From positions 20,336,001-20,400,000 of the forward strand of contig OX344751.2 of the NCBI GenBank assembly GCA_947034885.2: a stretch of DNA of 64,000 bases, written 5' to 3'. The notes beneath the pieces were generated by a model, which did not search any database, was not told the DNA's origin, and saw only the letters and a program-made list of their open reading frames with translations. Below are positions 1 through 10,737 of the stretch, in pieces. Made by a program: the position numbers and the translations under genes. Source of the stretch: Thuidium tamariscinum. Lineage: Eukaryota > Streptophyta > Bryopsida > Hypnales > Thuidiaceae. Position 1 is the stretch's first letter. Each line of letters opens with the position of its first letter.

Positions 1-786
1 AAAAATTGATTGTTGGAGTGTTAATGAGATTCAAAATAAAAAGAAACTATTTGTGAAATAATTTCATCAATCATATATACATCTAATAGTTATTTAATTT
101 TAATCCCTCATGTGTCAAGCAATTTAGGTGTAGAAAAATGTATGTACTTCTAGAGTCTACACTCCCTAAAATTGAGCACCTTTAATTGGATCAAAGAATA
201 TCATTTTTCCCTAGATATTGAATTTGATTATATAAGATGTTGACAATCGAAATATGAAGGTGCAATAATTATATGAAAGCCTATAGTTGATTTTTGGTAC
301 ACTAAAAAACAATATTTTATAAGTTAATAACTCAATTATATGGTGTTCAAATAATGCATGCTAGTCATTGCTAGAGTGTAATACAATCTTCTTTTAGTTG
401 CAAAGAAGATTTAGAAAAAGAAATCTATGTTCAATACTAGCAACTATGCTTGATTGTAATTAGTGAGGATATTAGGTGCACCTACCTTAGAAGATGGAAT
501 TAGAGCTTCAATCATTTTCTCATTGATGTGGAATGGTTTCTACTAGTCTGCTATTCAACACGATGCATTGGTACTAGGACAAAATCAGGGATTTGTTTCC
601 TACCTATGCCAGTGTCGTATTTCTTGAACTAGCCACTAGCCTACTATTGGTTGAATTTCAATAAAATGTGAATATAGAAATGTTGTTTGCTACTATCTTT
701 CAAGCCAATAATTTTTTATCTTTGTAATGTACCAATTAGAAGTTATGCCACAACACATTCTACACCAAATTTTAGTTCAAAGTAAA
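1..786. other. AT-rich intergenic DNA, no gene seen
   Basis: No open frame of note and no terminal repeats that I can delimit. Base composition matches the surrounding transposon-rich DNA. Confidence 0.5.
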
Positions 787-788
787 GA

Positions 789-1110
789 TGGTGAATTTCA
801 TTAAAATGGTACAATTTCATGAAAATCTCACACATTTTGCAACTTTGTCACCTTTTAAGGATTAGATTGTGTTGTCTAAAATATATCTATGTCCTACATG
901 TTTGAAAATCTAGACCTATGCTAGATGGTTTAGATCATAAAGTTTAGAATCTATACTTGGTGTATATGTCTATAATCTATACCTTTCCTAGAATTTTGAA
1001 ATCTACAATTATACTATTTTTTATTTTATAATTTAGGATCACGGTCTAAAACATCTAAGATATTTTAAAATAAAGGCATTTGGAATATGCCATTTTAATG
1101 AAATTCACCA
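789..1110. mobile_element. MITE with 20-bp terminal inverted repeats (family G)
   Basis: The left end reads GGTGAATTTCATTAAAATGG and the right end is its exact reverse complement, giving an element of about 320 bp. The interior is AT-rich with repeated phrases built on 'aaatctagacc' and 'agaatctatac'. Similar ends and interior occur near 2150-2330, 13675-14840 and 51700-51960. No target duplication is clear, so the superfamily is not assigned. Confidence 0.65.
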
Positions 1111-1590
1111 TTAAAAGAGGCACATAAGGCAAGTCTAAAAAGTCATGTTTTTCAAGTGCAAAATATTGCATTTAGTTGTATAAAATTTTCTATAAATTTT
1201 GAAGCATGGTAATATGAAAAGCTTTGAATCATTCTCTTTTCACTAAGTGAAAATTATAATCAATTATATTTGGTGGTTTTGGAGGTGCGTTGTAAAAGAA
1301 TTTAATTTTGAAAATAAAATTTTGAGGTTCATTTCTCAATTCCATTTTCATCAACATTTAAATAAATAAATAAAAATATAGATTGAAAATTATTTATTAA
1401 AATATTTTTATTGTGATTAACACCTTTCAAATCTCCCTATAATTTATTAATACTTTAGTATTTTTCATCATGTTATATATATCCTATATTATAAAATATA
1501 TTTTACAACAATCAAAATACATTAAGTATTTTGGAGTTCTTTTACGCATATGGTGATTTTTGTTAAAATGATCAAAGATAGTTTTTGAGG
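1111..1590. other. AT-rich intergenic DNA
   Basis: Runs of A and T, no coding signal and no recognisable element. Confidence 0.4.
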
Positions 1591-1619
1591 TCTTTGGAAA
1601 ACTATCATTAGATGTTTTT

Positions 1620-1835
1620 TCAAGGATTAGAAGATTGTTTTAGGCCCGTTCCCAATGTTGGGAACAATTAGAAAAAATAAAAATAATAAAATAATAAAAA
1701 ATAATTTTTTTGAATAATTTTTTTTAAATTATAAATCTGACGTGGCAGTCTCTCGACCACATCAAATCATAGACAAGGTATAGTTCCCAACGTTCCCATA
1801 GTCAGGAACTCACAGTCTTCTAACTAGCAAAAAAA
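1620..1835. mobile_element. MITE, family I copy 1
   Basis: Starts near 'gattagaagattgttttagg' and ends near 'cagtcttctaac'. It carries the family core GGCAGTCTCTCGACCACATC at 1745-1764. The same core, diverged, sits in copies at 23975-24268, 35489-35817 and 37750-38022. Ends here are weaker than in the other copies. Confidence 0.5.
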
Positions 1836-2467
1836 CCATTTAATGGAATTCATCAATTGTTTGAACTTTGTAGGAACTTTAGGAACTTTGTTATATAAGT
1901 ACTCTTACATAGTCGAGAGATTACCATGTTAAACAAAATATTTAATTAATATTTTAATATTTTTTGAAATTTCTTTGACTTTGAGAAAATTTTCAAATTT
2001 TCAAATTTCAAATATTTCAATTTCAAATTTTTTAAATATTTTTTAAATTATTTATTATTCTCACCAATAATGGTTGGTTTATAACATTCCGAATGGGCCT
2101 AAAATAGTCTCCTAATGCCCTTAAGAAACATTTAATGCATTTTTCACTATGACGTTTTCAAAATTGACATCTAGGAAAGATATGGATTTTATTCCATCTA
2201 GGACCACTATAAATTCAAGATTTCAGGCATCTAAGATAGGTTCAAAATTTAGACCATGCAATCCAAGGTATGCTATTTTCAAACTATATGGGCTTGACTA
2301 AAATGGAATTATAGTCCATTTCAGTCCAATCTTAAAGAATACAAATTGTTTTAGTATAGAAAATTCTTGTAGCCTCTTAAAAAAGGAATTCAAAAATGTA
2401 ATCATGCATATAAAATGAATATTCTTTGAAGAGAATAATAACATTAAAAAACTAAATATATAAATTT

Positions 2468-2875
2468 TTAACCCCTAAAAGCCCATTGTCCCTTTACATG
2501 GTAGATGGAATTTAGAGTAGGAACCTATAGGTTCAATTTTTATCTTGATTTTTTGAAATTTTTTTTGAAGATAGGAAAATTGACTAGCTTGATGGTCTAA
2601 ATGTCATTGAGGTATAGAAATCTCAACCACACAATCTTGGTGTATATGTTGTAGATGACGTGAATAAAGGGGTTTATCTTATAACTCTTGTACAATTTCA
2701 CACTCAAGACCAATGTGTACACTAATGAGAAAGCTCTTCAAACATCTTTATGGTTAGATTTTGAAGAAATTTTTTTTTTGCTTCATATGGGATGTAGCTA
2801 TAAGCCTATGTTCTTTTTTCATAGGTGAAATACACTTGGAAAGACTTAGACACTTAAGAGTTAAGAGTTAAAGCA
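2468..2875. mobile_element. Partial piggyBac-like element (left end)
   Basis: TTAACCCCTAAAAGCCCATT opens the copy, and the following 200 bp resemble the element at 24562-25489 (phrases such as 'gataggaaaattgactagctt'). The right part instead resembles 4021-4342, and the right terminus is degenerate ('ttaagagttaa'). It is probably an old or recombined copy. Confidence 0.45.
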
Positions 2876-3262
2876 ACTTATAATAGAACTAAAAGATAAT
2901 GGTGTCTTGTGCCACCTTAGATAATTTGACATAGTTTGTTTTTTATCAATTTTCTACAAAGTAGGTTACCATGATTACCGCTTTCATCAACTTGGAGTGC
3001 AATTATCTCAAAATCAAAAGCAATGTTATTTTTTCTAGGCACTAATATGATAGTTTGAGCCTAGCAAACTCCATCCTTCTTTAATTGCGCCAATCCTATG
3101 TAGGCATGTTGCAAGAATTCTTAAAAAGATGCACTAGTCAAAAGAGTAAATTTTCTAAAATTCTCTTAATTTATTTTAAATAATGGTGTGCACATTAAAA
3201 CCAAACTTCCCAATTGACCATATATTATCGATTTAAAATTTCAAGTTCATTTCTATGTGGGC

Positions 3263-3559
3263 TAGGGGAGGACACTTCCCATTTTTTAATAACCTACGTG
3301 TGGTGGAATATAGGGTACATTTAAATAATCTTAGGTAAAATTTATAAAAAAATTACATATAAAATAGGGGACATTAAAAAGGCAAAGTATTTTAAAAATA
3401 AAATAGGGATGATAATATGGCTGATTTTTCCGCTTTATGGTAAAATAGGGGCTCTTTTAATGTTGCCAAGTAATGATTACAAGTAATTGATAGCCCCCCT
3501 AAAAATACCCCACCGCCGCACGTGGATCCTCCAAATATACAAGAAGTGTCCTCCCCGGG
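3263..3559. mobile_element. 297-bp TIR element with 9-bp target duplication (family H copy 1)
   Basis: The ends carry the inverted repeat GGGGAGGACACTTC. TATGTGGGC lies on both sides (3254-3262 and 3560-3568), which is a 9-bp target duplication typical of Mutator-like elements (8 bp, hAT-like, if the edge is set one base further). The copy at 14107-14403 is almost the same sequence and also 297 bp long. It has no coding capacity. Confidence 0.75.
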
Positions 3560-3639
3560 TATGTGGGCAATTAAGTTCCTTTCACCATTTAAATAAAATA
3601 AAATAAGATAGTATTGATGGTTAATTATTGAAAACTTTC

Positions 3640-4342
3640 ATTTTTCACTTTCAAAAGTAAATATTTGATCAATGAAAAGGCTTCAAAGGCATATATAAAC
3701 CATTATTGGAAGAATAAAGTTTGCCAATTTTACTTCATTTCTTAGCTTTGATCAAAGATTGCCAATTTCACTTGATTTGAGATTTAAGAAATTGTACTTA
3801 TACATTTGCTTTGAAAATGGTCCCAATGGAAAGAATAAAGTGTTTTTATGATTTTCACCATTGAAAATTTAAACATGCAAGTTTTGATTTGAAGATATTT
3901 GCAATTTCTACTTATAAAAAGAAATTGCATTTCAACAATTGCAAGGAGGATTGTGTAGTGAGTTTGATAGCTTTTCATGTAAAATTATGTTTTCTGGAAG
4001 TGCATTTCAGTATGCTAACACTCTTTGTAGTTGTTCATGTCACCTCCAATGCCAAAAAACTTCTAGTACATGCAAATTTCCAAAACATTGTGGAGAAAGG
4101 TAGCATACCAAAAATAAAAAATGTACATTCCCCTTGTTATAATCTCACAACTCCTATACAATTTTGCACTCAAATTTGGTAATTGTACATACCAATAAGC
4201 AAGCTCTTTAAATGTCTTTATGATTAGATTTTGGAAAAAAAACAAAAACAATTTACTTTGTTTGGGATAACTATAAGCCCATACTCTTTTTTCATAGTCA
4301 AAAACACTCTTGGAAAAGCTTGAATAGTTAGTGAGGGGTTAA
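3640..4342. mobile_element. Degenerate piggyBac-like element (right end)
   Basis: Ends in GAGGGGTTAAG with TTAA at 4339-4342. The last 320 bp match 2560-2875 ('gcaagctctttaaatgtc', 'ataagcccatactctttttt'). The left boundary is not visible. Short open frames here (3784-3978, 3889-4182) look like chance. Confidence 0.35.
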
Positions 4343-4540
4343 GAATCAAAAGGGGAACAAAAGAGTAAAGTAACACTCCTCTAAAACAGTTCAGCTAGTA
4401 AGCTTACTCTTCCGACCAGTGATCCCAAAACTGGCTAAATTTCCCTGAGTTGCTTCTTAATTTCTTCATGCCCTCAATGTAAATTTTTTTTAAATCTTCC
4501 AAAAATGAACATTTGGCTCAAAACCTTGAACGTTTTGAGA

Positions 4541-4982
4541 TCACTGCAAGTCTTCACTGCTGCGTAAGGTCTCCATATCGCTCTCACGACAAATTGGGTT
4601 TACTAGAAAGGTGCAGCCACCAGTGCCTGAACAAGAAAATTCTTTGAGAGCCGGTTCAGAGTTCAGACGAAATGACACTGAGAGCACTGCAAACCAGACG
4701 TGAAACCCCCGCCCGGGTACCTTAATTAGTGGCAAATTTTCTACTGTATGAAAACTGCGCATGGATCCTCCTTTAGGTTCTCTTCCCCCAACAAAGTGAT
4801 AAGTTGCCCAATTAATATTGGATTTTCTTCTGCACTAAATGCACTGATTCGCTACAGAAAATTCACCGGCGATCTGTTTGATTAACGAAGGTTTATCGCA
4901 CTGGTGGTGGAGATGCTCCTCCTGAAGAATGTTGGAGGCACTAGCGTGCAGTGGGAGTGTTTGTTAGCCAGGCTCGCCAACT
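4541..4982 (-). other. 3' flank of the deletion pseudogene
   Basis: Moderately GC-rich DNA downstream (minus strand) of the pseudogene at 4983-5225. Part of it (from 'gacgaaatgacactgagagc', 4668) matches a scrap at 38135-38215, so the flank belongs to the duplicated unit. The 73-codon minus frame at 4541-4762 has no recognisable product. Confidence 0.4.
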
Positions 4983-5228
4983 CTAAATTAAACTGGTTCC
5001 AAAGCTCCACGAACTCGGATGAGCCCCCCTCTGCATGCGTAACCAGGCCGTCACCTGAGTCACGACCACAGCTTCCTTACTGCTGCAGATGCAGTACAGG
5101 CTAGAGCGCCACAGCCCTCGGTAACATCGTCGCCGCTGGAGGAGATTTTTGTACACCCATCTCAGCAGCCATGGAAATGCAGGAATAAGCATACAAACCA
5201 CTCCACGGGCAGGCCGCACCGACAAGGA
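4983..5228 (-). pseudogene. C-terminal relic of the five-segment membrane protein family
   Basis: Minus-strand translation resembles the C-terminal 75-80 residues of the intact genes at 8678-9958 and 54607-55920. Shared pieces include the FPW-LLR stretch, the RRR-YRGLWRS block and a degenerate EFVEL near the end. The start of the match (the CPWSGLYA segment) is in another frame than the rest, so at least one frameshift is present, and the poly-residue tail differs. Everything upstream in the protein, about 360 residues, is missing. The DNA directly upstream (5230-5650) is not coding sequence but matches the promoter and 5' flank of the gene at 54607. The locus is therefore an internal-deletion pseudogene, not an independent small gene. 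Confidence 0.75.
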
Positions 5229-5650
5229 TTCTTCAAGACATTGCTAAGGAATTGAATGTCCATCCGACAACATTCTAGTAGAATCATCCATGTCATATTG
5301 GCGTGTTAATTAGCTAGTGATTGCTAAGTTGAAAGGAGGTAGAAGAAAACGATTGCTGACTATGGCCAACTTGAAAAGTGACAGAGTCTATTGGGGTAGT
5401 TCTACCAAGAACATCAATTTCTTTAGACTTGTGCGATATAGAGCGCAAAAACAAGGACAGATACAGATTTAAATTTTCGGACGTTCATTTAGAAAAGTGG
5501 CAAGCTGCCAATGCTGTGAATTCTTCTACCAGTACTGACAGCAAAAGTTGCAGTTTAACCCGTAAACCATGTCGAAAAAATTTCCTCTCCTGATGCAAAA
5601 AATGGATTTGGCCATTTGGGTATATAATGAGGTATTGGACGGTGCTAGGA
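5229..5650 (-). promoter_or_regulatory. Relic promoter/5' flank of the membrane-protein family
   Basis: Read on the minus strand, this segment aligns over about 370 bp with 54180-54530, immediately upstream of the intact plus-strand gene. Matching pieces include CATTGGCAGCTTGCCACTT, 'ttgatgttcttggtagaact' and 'gatggacattcaatt'. The junction with coding sequence is at about 5228; relative to the intact copy about 1.15 kb is deleted. A TATATA-type motif is seen near 5619-5626. Confidence 0.65.
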
Positions 5651-5877
5651 AGGTTCAGTCGGTTTGATTTTTTGGGGGGGAAATCACAGTCCATCAAGTG
5701 ATTTGTTGCCTACAAAGTCAAAGTTTTTTTCACCATGGGATCCAAATTTCATAAAATGATGTTCGCTCTGAACTTGACCAAATGATCAATTTCAAGGAAT
5801 ACGTAATATTTGTGGGTTGCCCAGGAGGTGTCAGAATCTCCAAATCCATCTGCGATTTTTGCTACTGTAAGTGCTAA

Positions 5878-6063
5878 TTAAAGTAACTGCAGTTCGTGCC
5901 TACCGCTGAACTTCGGAGCCACAGACTGCCTCTGCGCGAGCTCAAACACCTTCTTCACCTGAGGCAATAGACGACTCTCTTGATTGCTGATGTCGGTGAA
6001 GGCATTACCTACCCTTATATTTGTCTTGAGCCTTAAATTGTCAACATTGTCAAGGCATGGAAA
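5878..6063 (-). CDS. Unrecognised coding-like frame, probable exon or gene scrap
   Basis: A 61-codon open frame in a locally GC-richer patch, flanked by AT-rich DNA. It has no ATG, starts after an in-frame stop and ends at TAA. Codon choice and residue make-up look protein-like, with segments such as DNVDNLRLKTNIRVGNAFTD and LLPQVKKVFELAQRQS. I do not recognise the family. It could be one exon of a disrupted gene or a fragment carried by a transposon; no neighbouring exon was found. It lies 230 bp beyond the relic promoter of the deletion pseudogene. Confidence 0.35.
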   Translation of the reverse strand, partial: FPCLDNVDNLRLKTNIRVGNAFTDISNQESRLLPQVKKVFELAQRQSVAPKFSGRHELQLL

Positions 6064-7560
6064 TCAACCCTGACTTCCAGCAAGGCTTGTGCAGAGGAGG
6101 GGGAATATGCCACTCCCAAATCTTGGGGGCAGTTCATGACTTGGTCCCACTGCCCTACCAATGCTGCACCAAAGCTCCCACATCAACATTGATCTAAGAT
6201 TCTAGGTGCTCAAACCCCTGTTGTGGCTCAAGTTAACCCTTCACATCGCCTAAGGGGACGAAAGGTGTCCTCACATAGTTTGACAGTCTGATTCAAATTG
6301 CTATAACTTTTGCATCCAATATTCAAATTCAGTAAAACTTGTTGGAGAAGTTGCGCATTTAAGTCTAGTTTGTGTGGTAAGATTTTCAGATCAATCCAAG
6401 ACGTAAAAATATTTTGGGAGCCAATCAAAGTTCACAAGTTCATTTTGAGTTCACTAAACTGCAGTTGATGGCTGCAACTTCGGGGGTTTGTATCTCCTTC
6501 ATCAAATGTTTGTTTCAATCAAATTTGTTGAGTTATTTTTCTCTAAAAGTCTAGTTATTGTGGTCAAATTTTCATGGCAATTCAAGTTGTTTTGAATGTT
6601 AGGGAGAAATCCAAAGCTCAAAAGCCAAACATTTTTTGATTACAATGAACTTTGGCGGCTCGTTTCTTCCTCATACAATGTTTTTTTTTAATCATTTTTG
6701 TTGGAAAAGTTGCACATTTTAGTTTAGTTTGTGTGACTACAATTTCATATCAATCCAAGAAATTATGAGTGATTGAGAAGAATTTTAGAAAAAAGAGGTG
6801 CAATCATAGTTGAGTTTTTTTCACCCTTTTTTGCTACTTTTTGACATTTAAAGTCATTTTGCAAACAATTTAAAGCATTTGAATGAAAAAAAATTTCACC
6901 AATGTATTTTGGTTTTGAATCACTTAGTATTTTAAAGTTTGTTCATTTGGGTAGGTTTAGGATTTAGATTTCACGTCCAAATGTGTATTACTAGGAAAAT
7001 TTCAGCATCTTTTTCAAGACCAAATAATTATGATCTTGCAATCTATGCGGCCAAATGACTCCAAATTTGATTCATGTCATCTACAACATGCACACTACAA
7101 GATTTTATGGTTGAGATTTTCATATCTTAGTGACATTTAACTTTATAAGGCTTGAAAAGCAAAGATGCTTTTAGACCTATTTGGAGTTTAGACAATGAAA
7201 GGTTAATAAAGGTGATTCATAAGAAAAAACATTAGTTTTTGTATTCGTCAACAACTACAAACTCTTTCACAATGTAACTAAGAGAATTGGAAAATTCTGA
7301 ACAAAAGTGATCATTTTCATGGTTAATTTAATTCAGATCAAGAGAAAACAGTTAGAATTTATCAAATGCATTACAATCGTGACATATGTATGCATCTTGC
7401 TCTTTGTGTAGAAAATCAAACTACTGTAGTTTTACTTCAACGATGGACTTTCCAACTCCCCCTGCTGCTTTGCACCCGGGCTTTGCACATTGGCAAGCAA
7501 CCCTCTGAAATCAAGTTTGCATCAAAATTAAATTGCAGTCCTTCATCCACTTTTGCGCAT
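6064..7560. other. Intergenic DNA without recognised genes
   Basis: AT-rich. Around 6290-6760 there are internally repeated phrases (roughly 'gttggagaagttgcgcattt', 'agtttgtgtggtaag', 'atcaatccaag' recur at about 6340 and 6700), suggesting an old tandem duplication. No coding frame stands out. Confidence 0.4.
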
Positions 7561-7564
7561 TGGT

Positions 7565-8065
7565 AATCATTCATAGGTCACTTGTTGGCTCTGTAGATGT
7601 TTCAGGGTTACCCTTCCAAGGATGAGGTCTATGAACATGTGACCAATCCTCAAAATCCTCCATTTGCCACATGCTCCATTTGCCACTAAGGTGGGTACAC
7701 CTAAAAGTGCCACTTTTTGGTACTGTGCCTAGTAACTATCACTGGTCTAATCAAATTTTCATATAGTCTTCTTAGCAAGTGAAAGCACATTCCAATGCAC
7801 TCAAAAATGCAGTATTTGGATATAGTATGCAAAAGTTATTAAGGTTCAAAGTTTGTTTCTAAAAGCGCTCCAGCCAAAGAGGTACATAATGAAATTCAGA
7901 AATGTACAGCAACTATAGATGGCACTTTTAGGTGAGGTGCAATTTTAGGTGTACCCACCTTATATGTACAAATCATTTTTGTGAAAAAAACTGCAAAGAT
8001 TTCTGAGTGCAAATCACACAAGTGACACAAAAGTATTCAAGGGTCAGTGTCACAGACCAGTACGC
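7565..8065 (-). repeat. Repeat N, interrupted by a TA-flanked MITE
   Basis: The parts 7565-7686 and 7963-8065 align with the uninterrupted copy at 29430-29625 and, in reverse, with 56000-56160 and 56540-56610. In two of those places N lies just downstream of an intact membrane-protein gene, so it is probably part of the duplicated 3' flank rather than a free element. A second, weaker N-like block lies at about 8100-8190. Confidence 0.5.
7689..7960. mobile_element. 272-bp TA-flanked MITE (family J copy 1)
   Basis: The ends are AGGTGGGTACACCTAAAA in inverted orientation, flanked by TA on both sides (7687-7688, 7961-7962). This fits Tc1/mariner-type (Stowaway-like) insertion. Copies of 272-273 bp lie at 38226-38498 and 56255-56526. 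It is inserted in repeat N; the N copy at 29.43 kb gives the empty site. Confidence 0.75.
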
Positions 8066-8191
8066 CCTTCATTTTACATGTGGTCAAGCTGCAACAGTCC
8101 TCATTTTGTACATGGCTGCTCATTTAGCCACTATGTTTTGTTTACAAATAATCTGATAAAAAAAACTACAAAGATTTTTTAGTGTACATAA

Positions 8192-8410
8192 GGGAGAGGC
8201 ACCCAATGGCGCACCTGTACCCCAATGCCGTCCATTTCTGCAGCACACAATCATTTCAGGCTATAAATGTAGGTAGGCAGTATATGGCTTATTGCTTTTG
8301 ACCTAAAACAATAAGCAGTCTACAATCCCACTACATTTCTGTTCTAGAATGAATGACTGACTTAGAAATGGACGGCATTGGGTGCAGGTGCGCCATTGGG
8401 TGCCTCTGCC
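8192..8410. mobile_element. MITE with ~48-bp inverted ends (family K)
   Basis: The two ends (about 8192-8240 and 8363-8410) are near-perfect reverse complements, including GAGGCACCCAATGGCGCACC and CAATGCCGTCCATTTCT. The interior is also partly self-complementary. It lies in the 3' flank of the minus-strand membrane-protein gene. No clear target duplication. Confidence 0.7.
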
Positions 8411-8590
8411 GTACGTAGTGAGGAAACTCATATGCTCATTCATAGCACAACAGTATTCCAGGGGCCACAGACCCCTTACGTCCCTACCGTACTGTACAAT
8501 ACAGACTTACATACCAAGCTAGGTCTCGGAGTCGCAGTTCGCACGCATGATAATCTGGCTTCCAGATGCCATAAAGTTGCAGTCAGCTAG

Positions 8591-8677
8591 AAGAGAGTCT
8601 GAAGAAGAAAGAGAAATCTATGAGAGACGACGTTATGAAGGACGATCTGAGCTAATATCCTCATGAACAAGCCCGCG
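8591..8677 (-). other. Conserved 3' UTR block of the membrane-protein family
   Basis: Read on the minus strand from the stop codon, the sequence GTTCATG...ATAGCTCAGATC, then 'tctctcatagatttctc' and 'cttcttcagactct', is shared with the regions after the stops at 48708 and 55920. Conservation continues for about 80 bp past the stop, as expected of recent duplicates with a shared UTR. Confidence 0.6.
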
Positions 8678-9958
8678 CTAAACTGCGTGGTCATTCCCCA
8701 CAAGCTCCACAAACGCGGCCGAGTCCTCCGGTCGAGCAACGCCGTGTCGTGCTCCACGACCCCGGCGTCGCCACTGTTGCAGATACAGAACGGAGAGCCA
8801 CGGCCCGCGGTAATTTCGTCGCCGACTGCAGTGGGTTTGGTATGCCCTTCTTAGTAGCCATCGAACTGTCCTTACGATGACTTTCGAAGCATACAACCCA
8901 CTCCATGGACAGGCCGCACTCACGACGATTCCAATCACCGCTGCCGCTGGGTCCCCTTCTTCCCCAATATTAGGGTAAGTCAGAAAACCGCTGAGACAGA
9001 ATAAAATCCCTGCTTGTGCGGCAATGGGTTGCCATCTCCAGTCATCGTTCAGACCAATTTTCTCCTCAAAATCCGCTACCTTGGATGTGTGGTGTGATGA
9101 ATTCGATTCACCAGATGTGACGCTCGAAAGGTCAGCCGTAGTTTGGGAATCAGATGCTGCCTCATCCATCTCCGCTATCCAGGAAGTTATCTGATGCAAC
9201 ACAGAAGAACTCGCTACCAGAAACCATAGAGCCACATAGAGCATGCCATAATTGTAAAACGACTTGGATTGTGCCTTGTAAGGATTTTGGCGTCCGACAG
9301 CGTCGATGAGACCATTCCCGATTACTGCCAAAAGGCACAAGTGCGTCCAGTCCATTAGGACTGTCTTGCGCATATTTCGAAACCAAGATTTGCTAGCTCG
9401 TATCGTAATATCCCTTGATTCATTGAGATGCGGACGTTGTCGCCGTGTGAACCTGCAGAGGCCCATGGATAATATGACAAGAATCTCCGAGAACAAGATC
9501 AACGGGAGTGCCGATTGCAGGAGACCTCGTTTAAACAAAGTGTCTCTGAAGAACCTAATCTCGTAGAGTCTCCTTAAGTCAGTGATCTCGCAGTACATGT
9601 AATAGATACTAGTTTCATACAATCGTTCAAATAAGTGCAAACACCTCCAGAATGGCAAGCACTGGTCGATCAGGCCAAGGTCGTCATATCGTGCGGGTAT
9701 TAACTGTGGTCCGTACTCGTCATACGTGAAGTTGTCGAACATGTCTGGTGGAAAAGTACAACAATGTTCGAAACCGGGATCGTCTTCGGGCCAGTAGTAG
9801 AATTGGGATGGCAGGAAATTATCATGAAATTTCGAACACCGACCTTCTGTTTTGTACAAAGTCTTGTTCCATGCACCATATGTTGTTGTCGGATACACCA
9901 GAGTTTCATTACGTTCGGAGGCACCCCATTGGAAGTGGGCAGTGAGCAAGATGAACAT
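8678..9958 (-). CDS. Intact member A of an unrecognised five-segment membrane protein family
   Basis: Encodes 426 residues without introns. I do not recognise the family. Residues 1-14 form a short hydrophobic leader (MFILLTAHF...). Residues 15-125 are probably extracytoplasmic: they hold N-glycosylation sequons at N17, N31 and N76 and six cysteines (C41, C66, C67, C100, C106, C123), all six conserved in the copy at 54607. The motif YYWPEDDP lies at 54-61. Likely membrane segments are near 147-168, 199-221, 237-257, 311-329 and 338-359, the last including the conserved CPWSGLYASKVI. A Ser/Thr-rich loop lies at 269-293 and a basic C-terminal tail (RRR, ARHGVARPEDSAAFVEL) follows. The frame is open up to 10099, but the ATG at 9958 is preferred: the paralogue aligns from there and a TATATAAG box at 10046-10053 lies inside the extra stretch. 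A function as a surface receptor or channel would be a guess. Confidence 0.8.
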   Translation of the reverse strand: MFILLTAHFQWGASERNETLVYPTTTYGAWNKTLYKTEGRCSKFHDNFLPSQFYYWPEDDPGFEHCCTFPPDMFDNFTYDEYGPQLIPARYDDLGLIDQCLPFWRCLHLFERLYETSIYYMYCEITDLRRLYEIRFFRDTLFKRGLLQSALPLILFSEILVILSMGLCRFTRRQRPHLNESRDITIRASKSWFRNMRKTVLMDWTHLCLLAVIGNGLIDAVGRQNPYKAQSKSFYNYGMLYVALWFLVASSSVLHQITSWIAEMDEAASDSQTTADLSSVTSGESNSSHHTSKVADFEEKIGLNDDWRWQPIAAQAGILFCLSGFLTYPNIGEEGDPAAAVIGIVVSAACPWSGLYASKVIVRTVRWLLRRAYQTHCSRRRNYRGPWLSVLYLQQWRRRGRGARHGVARPEDSAAFVELVGNDHAV

Positions 9959-10045
9959 GAGCGCACCCTGACGATTCACAGAAAATGGAAGTTCATCAGA
10001 ATTCCATATATACTTTTTTCTGTAGAACATATATTTACCTGAGTG

Positions 10046-10053
10046 CTTATATA
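10046..10053 (-). promoter_or_regulatory. TATA box for gene A
   Basis: TATATAAG on the minus strand, 88 bp upstream of the ATG at 9958. A start of transcription about 30 bp downstream would give a leader of roughly 60 nt. It overlaps the extended open frame and therefore argues against translation from 10099. A CAG|GTAAAT donor-like motif at 10038-10039 and an acceptor-like CAG at 9968-9970 are also present; a 71-nt leader intron is possible but less likely. Confidence 0.55.
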
Positions 10054-10139
10054 GGTAGGCACACATGTACATAGTAATTATCGCACACCCTTCCGACACG
10101 AGCTAGCTTGTACTAGTCAGAAACGAGAAATCTAACGAT

Positions 10140-10640
10140 AACTTGTTAACAGGTCCTGGACAATCGTCGCCTCGAATTCAGAGCAACTGTAGAAGCCGAA
10201 GCGATTTGCACGAGAGACTGGTTTAGTTTACCTGCAGACAGTTCGTGCGTCTTCTCCACGTCGATGGGTGTAGCAACCCAGTAGTATGCGAGAGACGCCA
10301 GCTTCGTCCCCCTGGACCGCTCTCCATCGTGAAACTGTGCGCAACGTCGGTCAGTACATTCATCAAGCTGAACCGCAGCACGTCTGAGATACAGGAGAAT
10401 TTGCAGATGAGTTGACCGGCAAAGCAACGCCAAGTTGAAAGATTCTTCTGTGATCTGCAAGGGCTACTCTGTCAATTCGGTCCGGCTTTCCCAGTTCAAT
10501 TTCTGATGATGGACTGCATGAGCTCTTGATCAATTTGTCCCGCAACGAGGACTGTGGGCAACGATTCAAAACACTCTGAGTAACTGGCGACGTTAGTCCT
10601 GAAGGACCCTCCCCGATGCACACAAGCTGTTGTAGAGGAC
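10140..10640 (-). other. GC-richer coding-like region upstream of gene A
   Basis: Two overlapping minus frames (10146-10460, 104 codons; 10363-10623, 86 codons) lie in DNA clearly richer in GC than its surroundings. A donor-like CTGCAG|GTAAAC occurs at about 10212. No domain was recognised. It may be exons of a decayed gene, possibly the same one as the kinase-like scrap at 10751-10951, which is on the same strand just upstream. Confidence 0.3.
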
Positions 10641-10737
10641 GGGACTGACTGTATTTGTACTTACCAGGCCAGTATGTACAGTACCCAGCAGCTAAGGGTC
10701 ATGAGCCCCTGTGGGCAGCTCTGCGCCTAATCCAAGT

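Noticed and set aside
9959-10099. N-terminal 47-residue extension of gene A
   Set aside because: The paralogue B has no such extension in frame, and a TATATAAG box lies within it; the ATG at 9958 is preferred.
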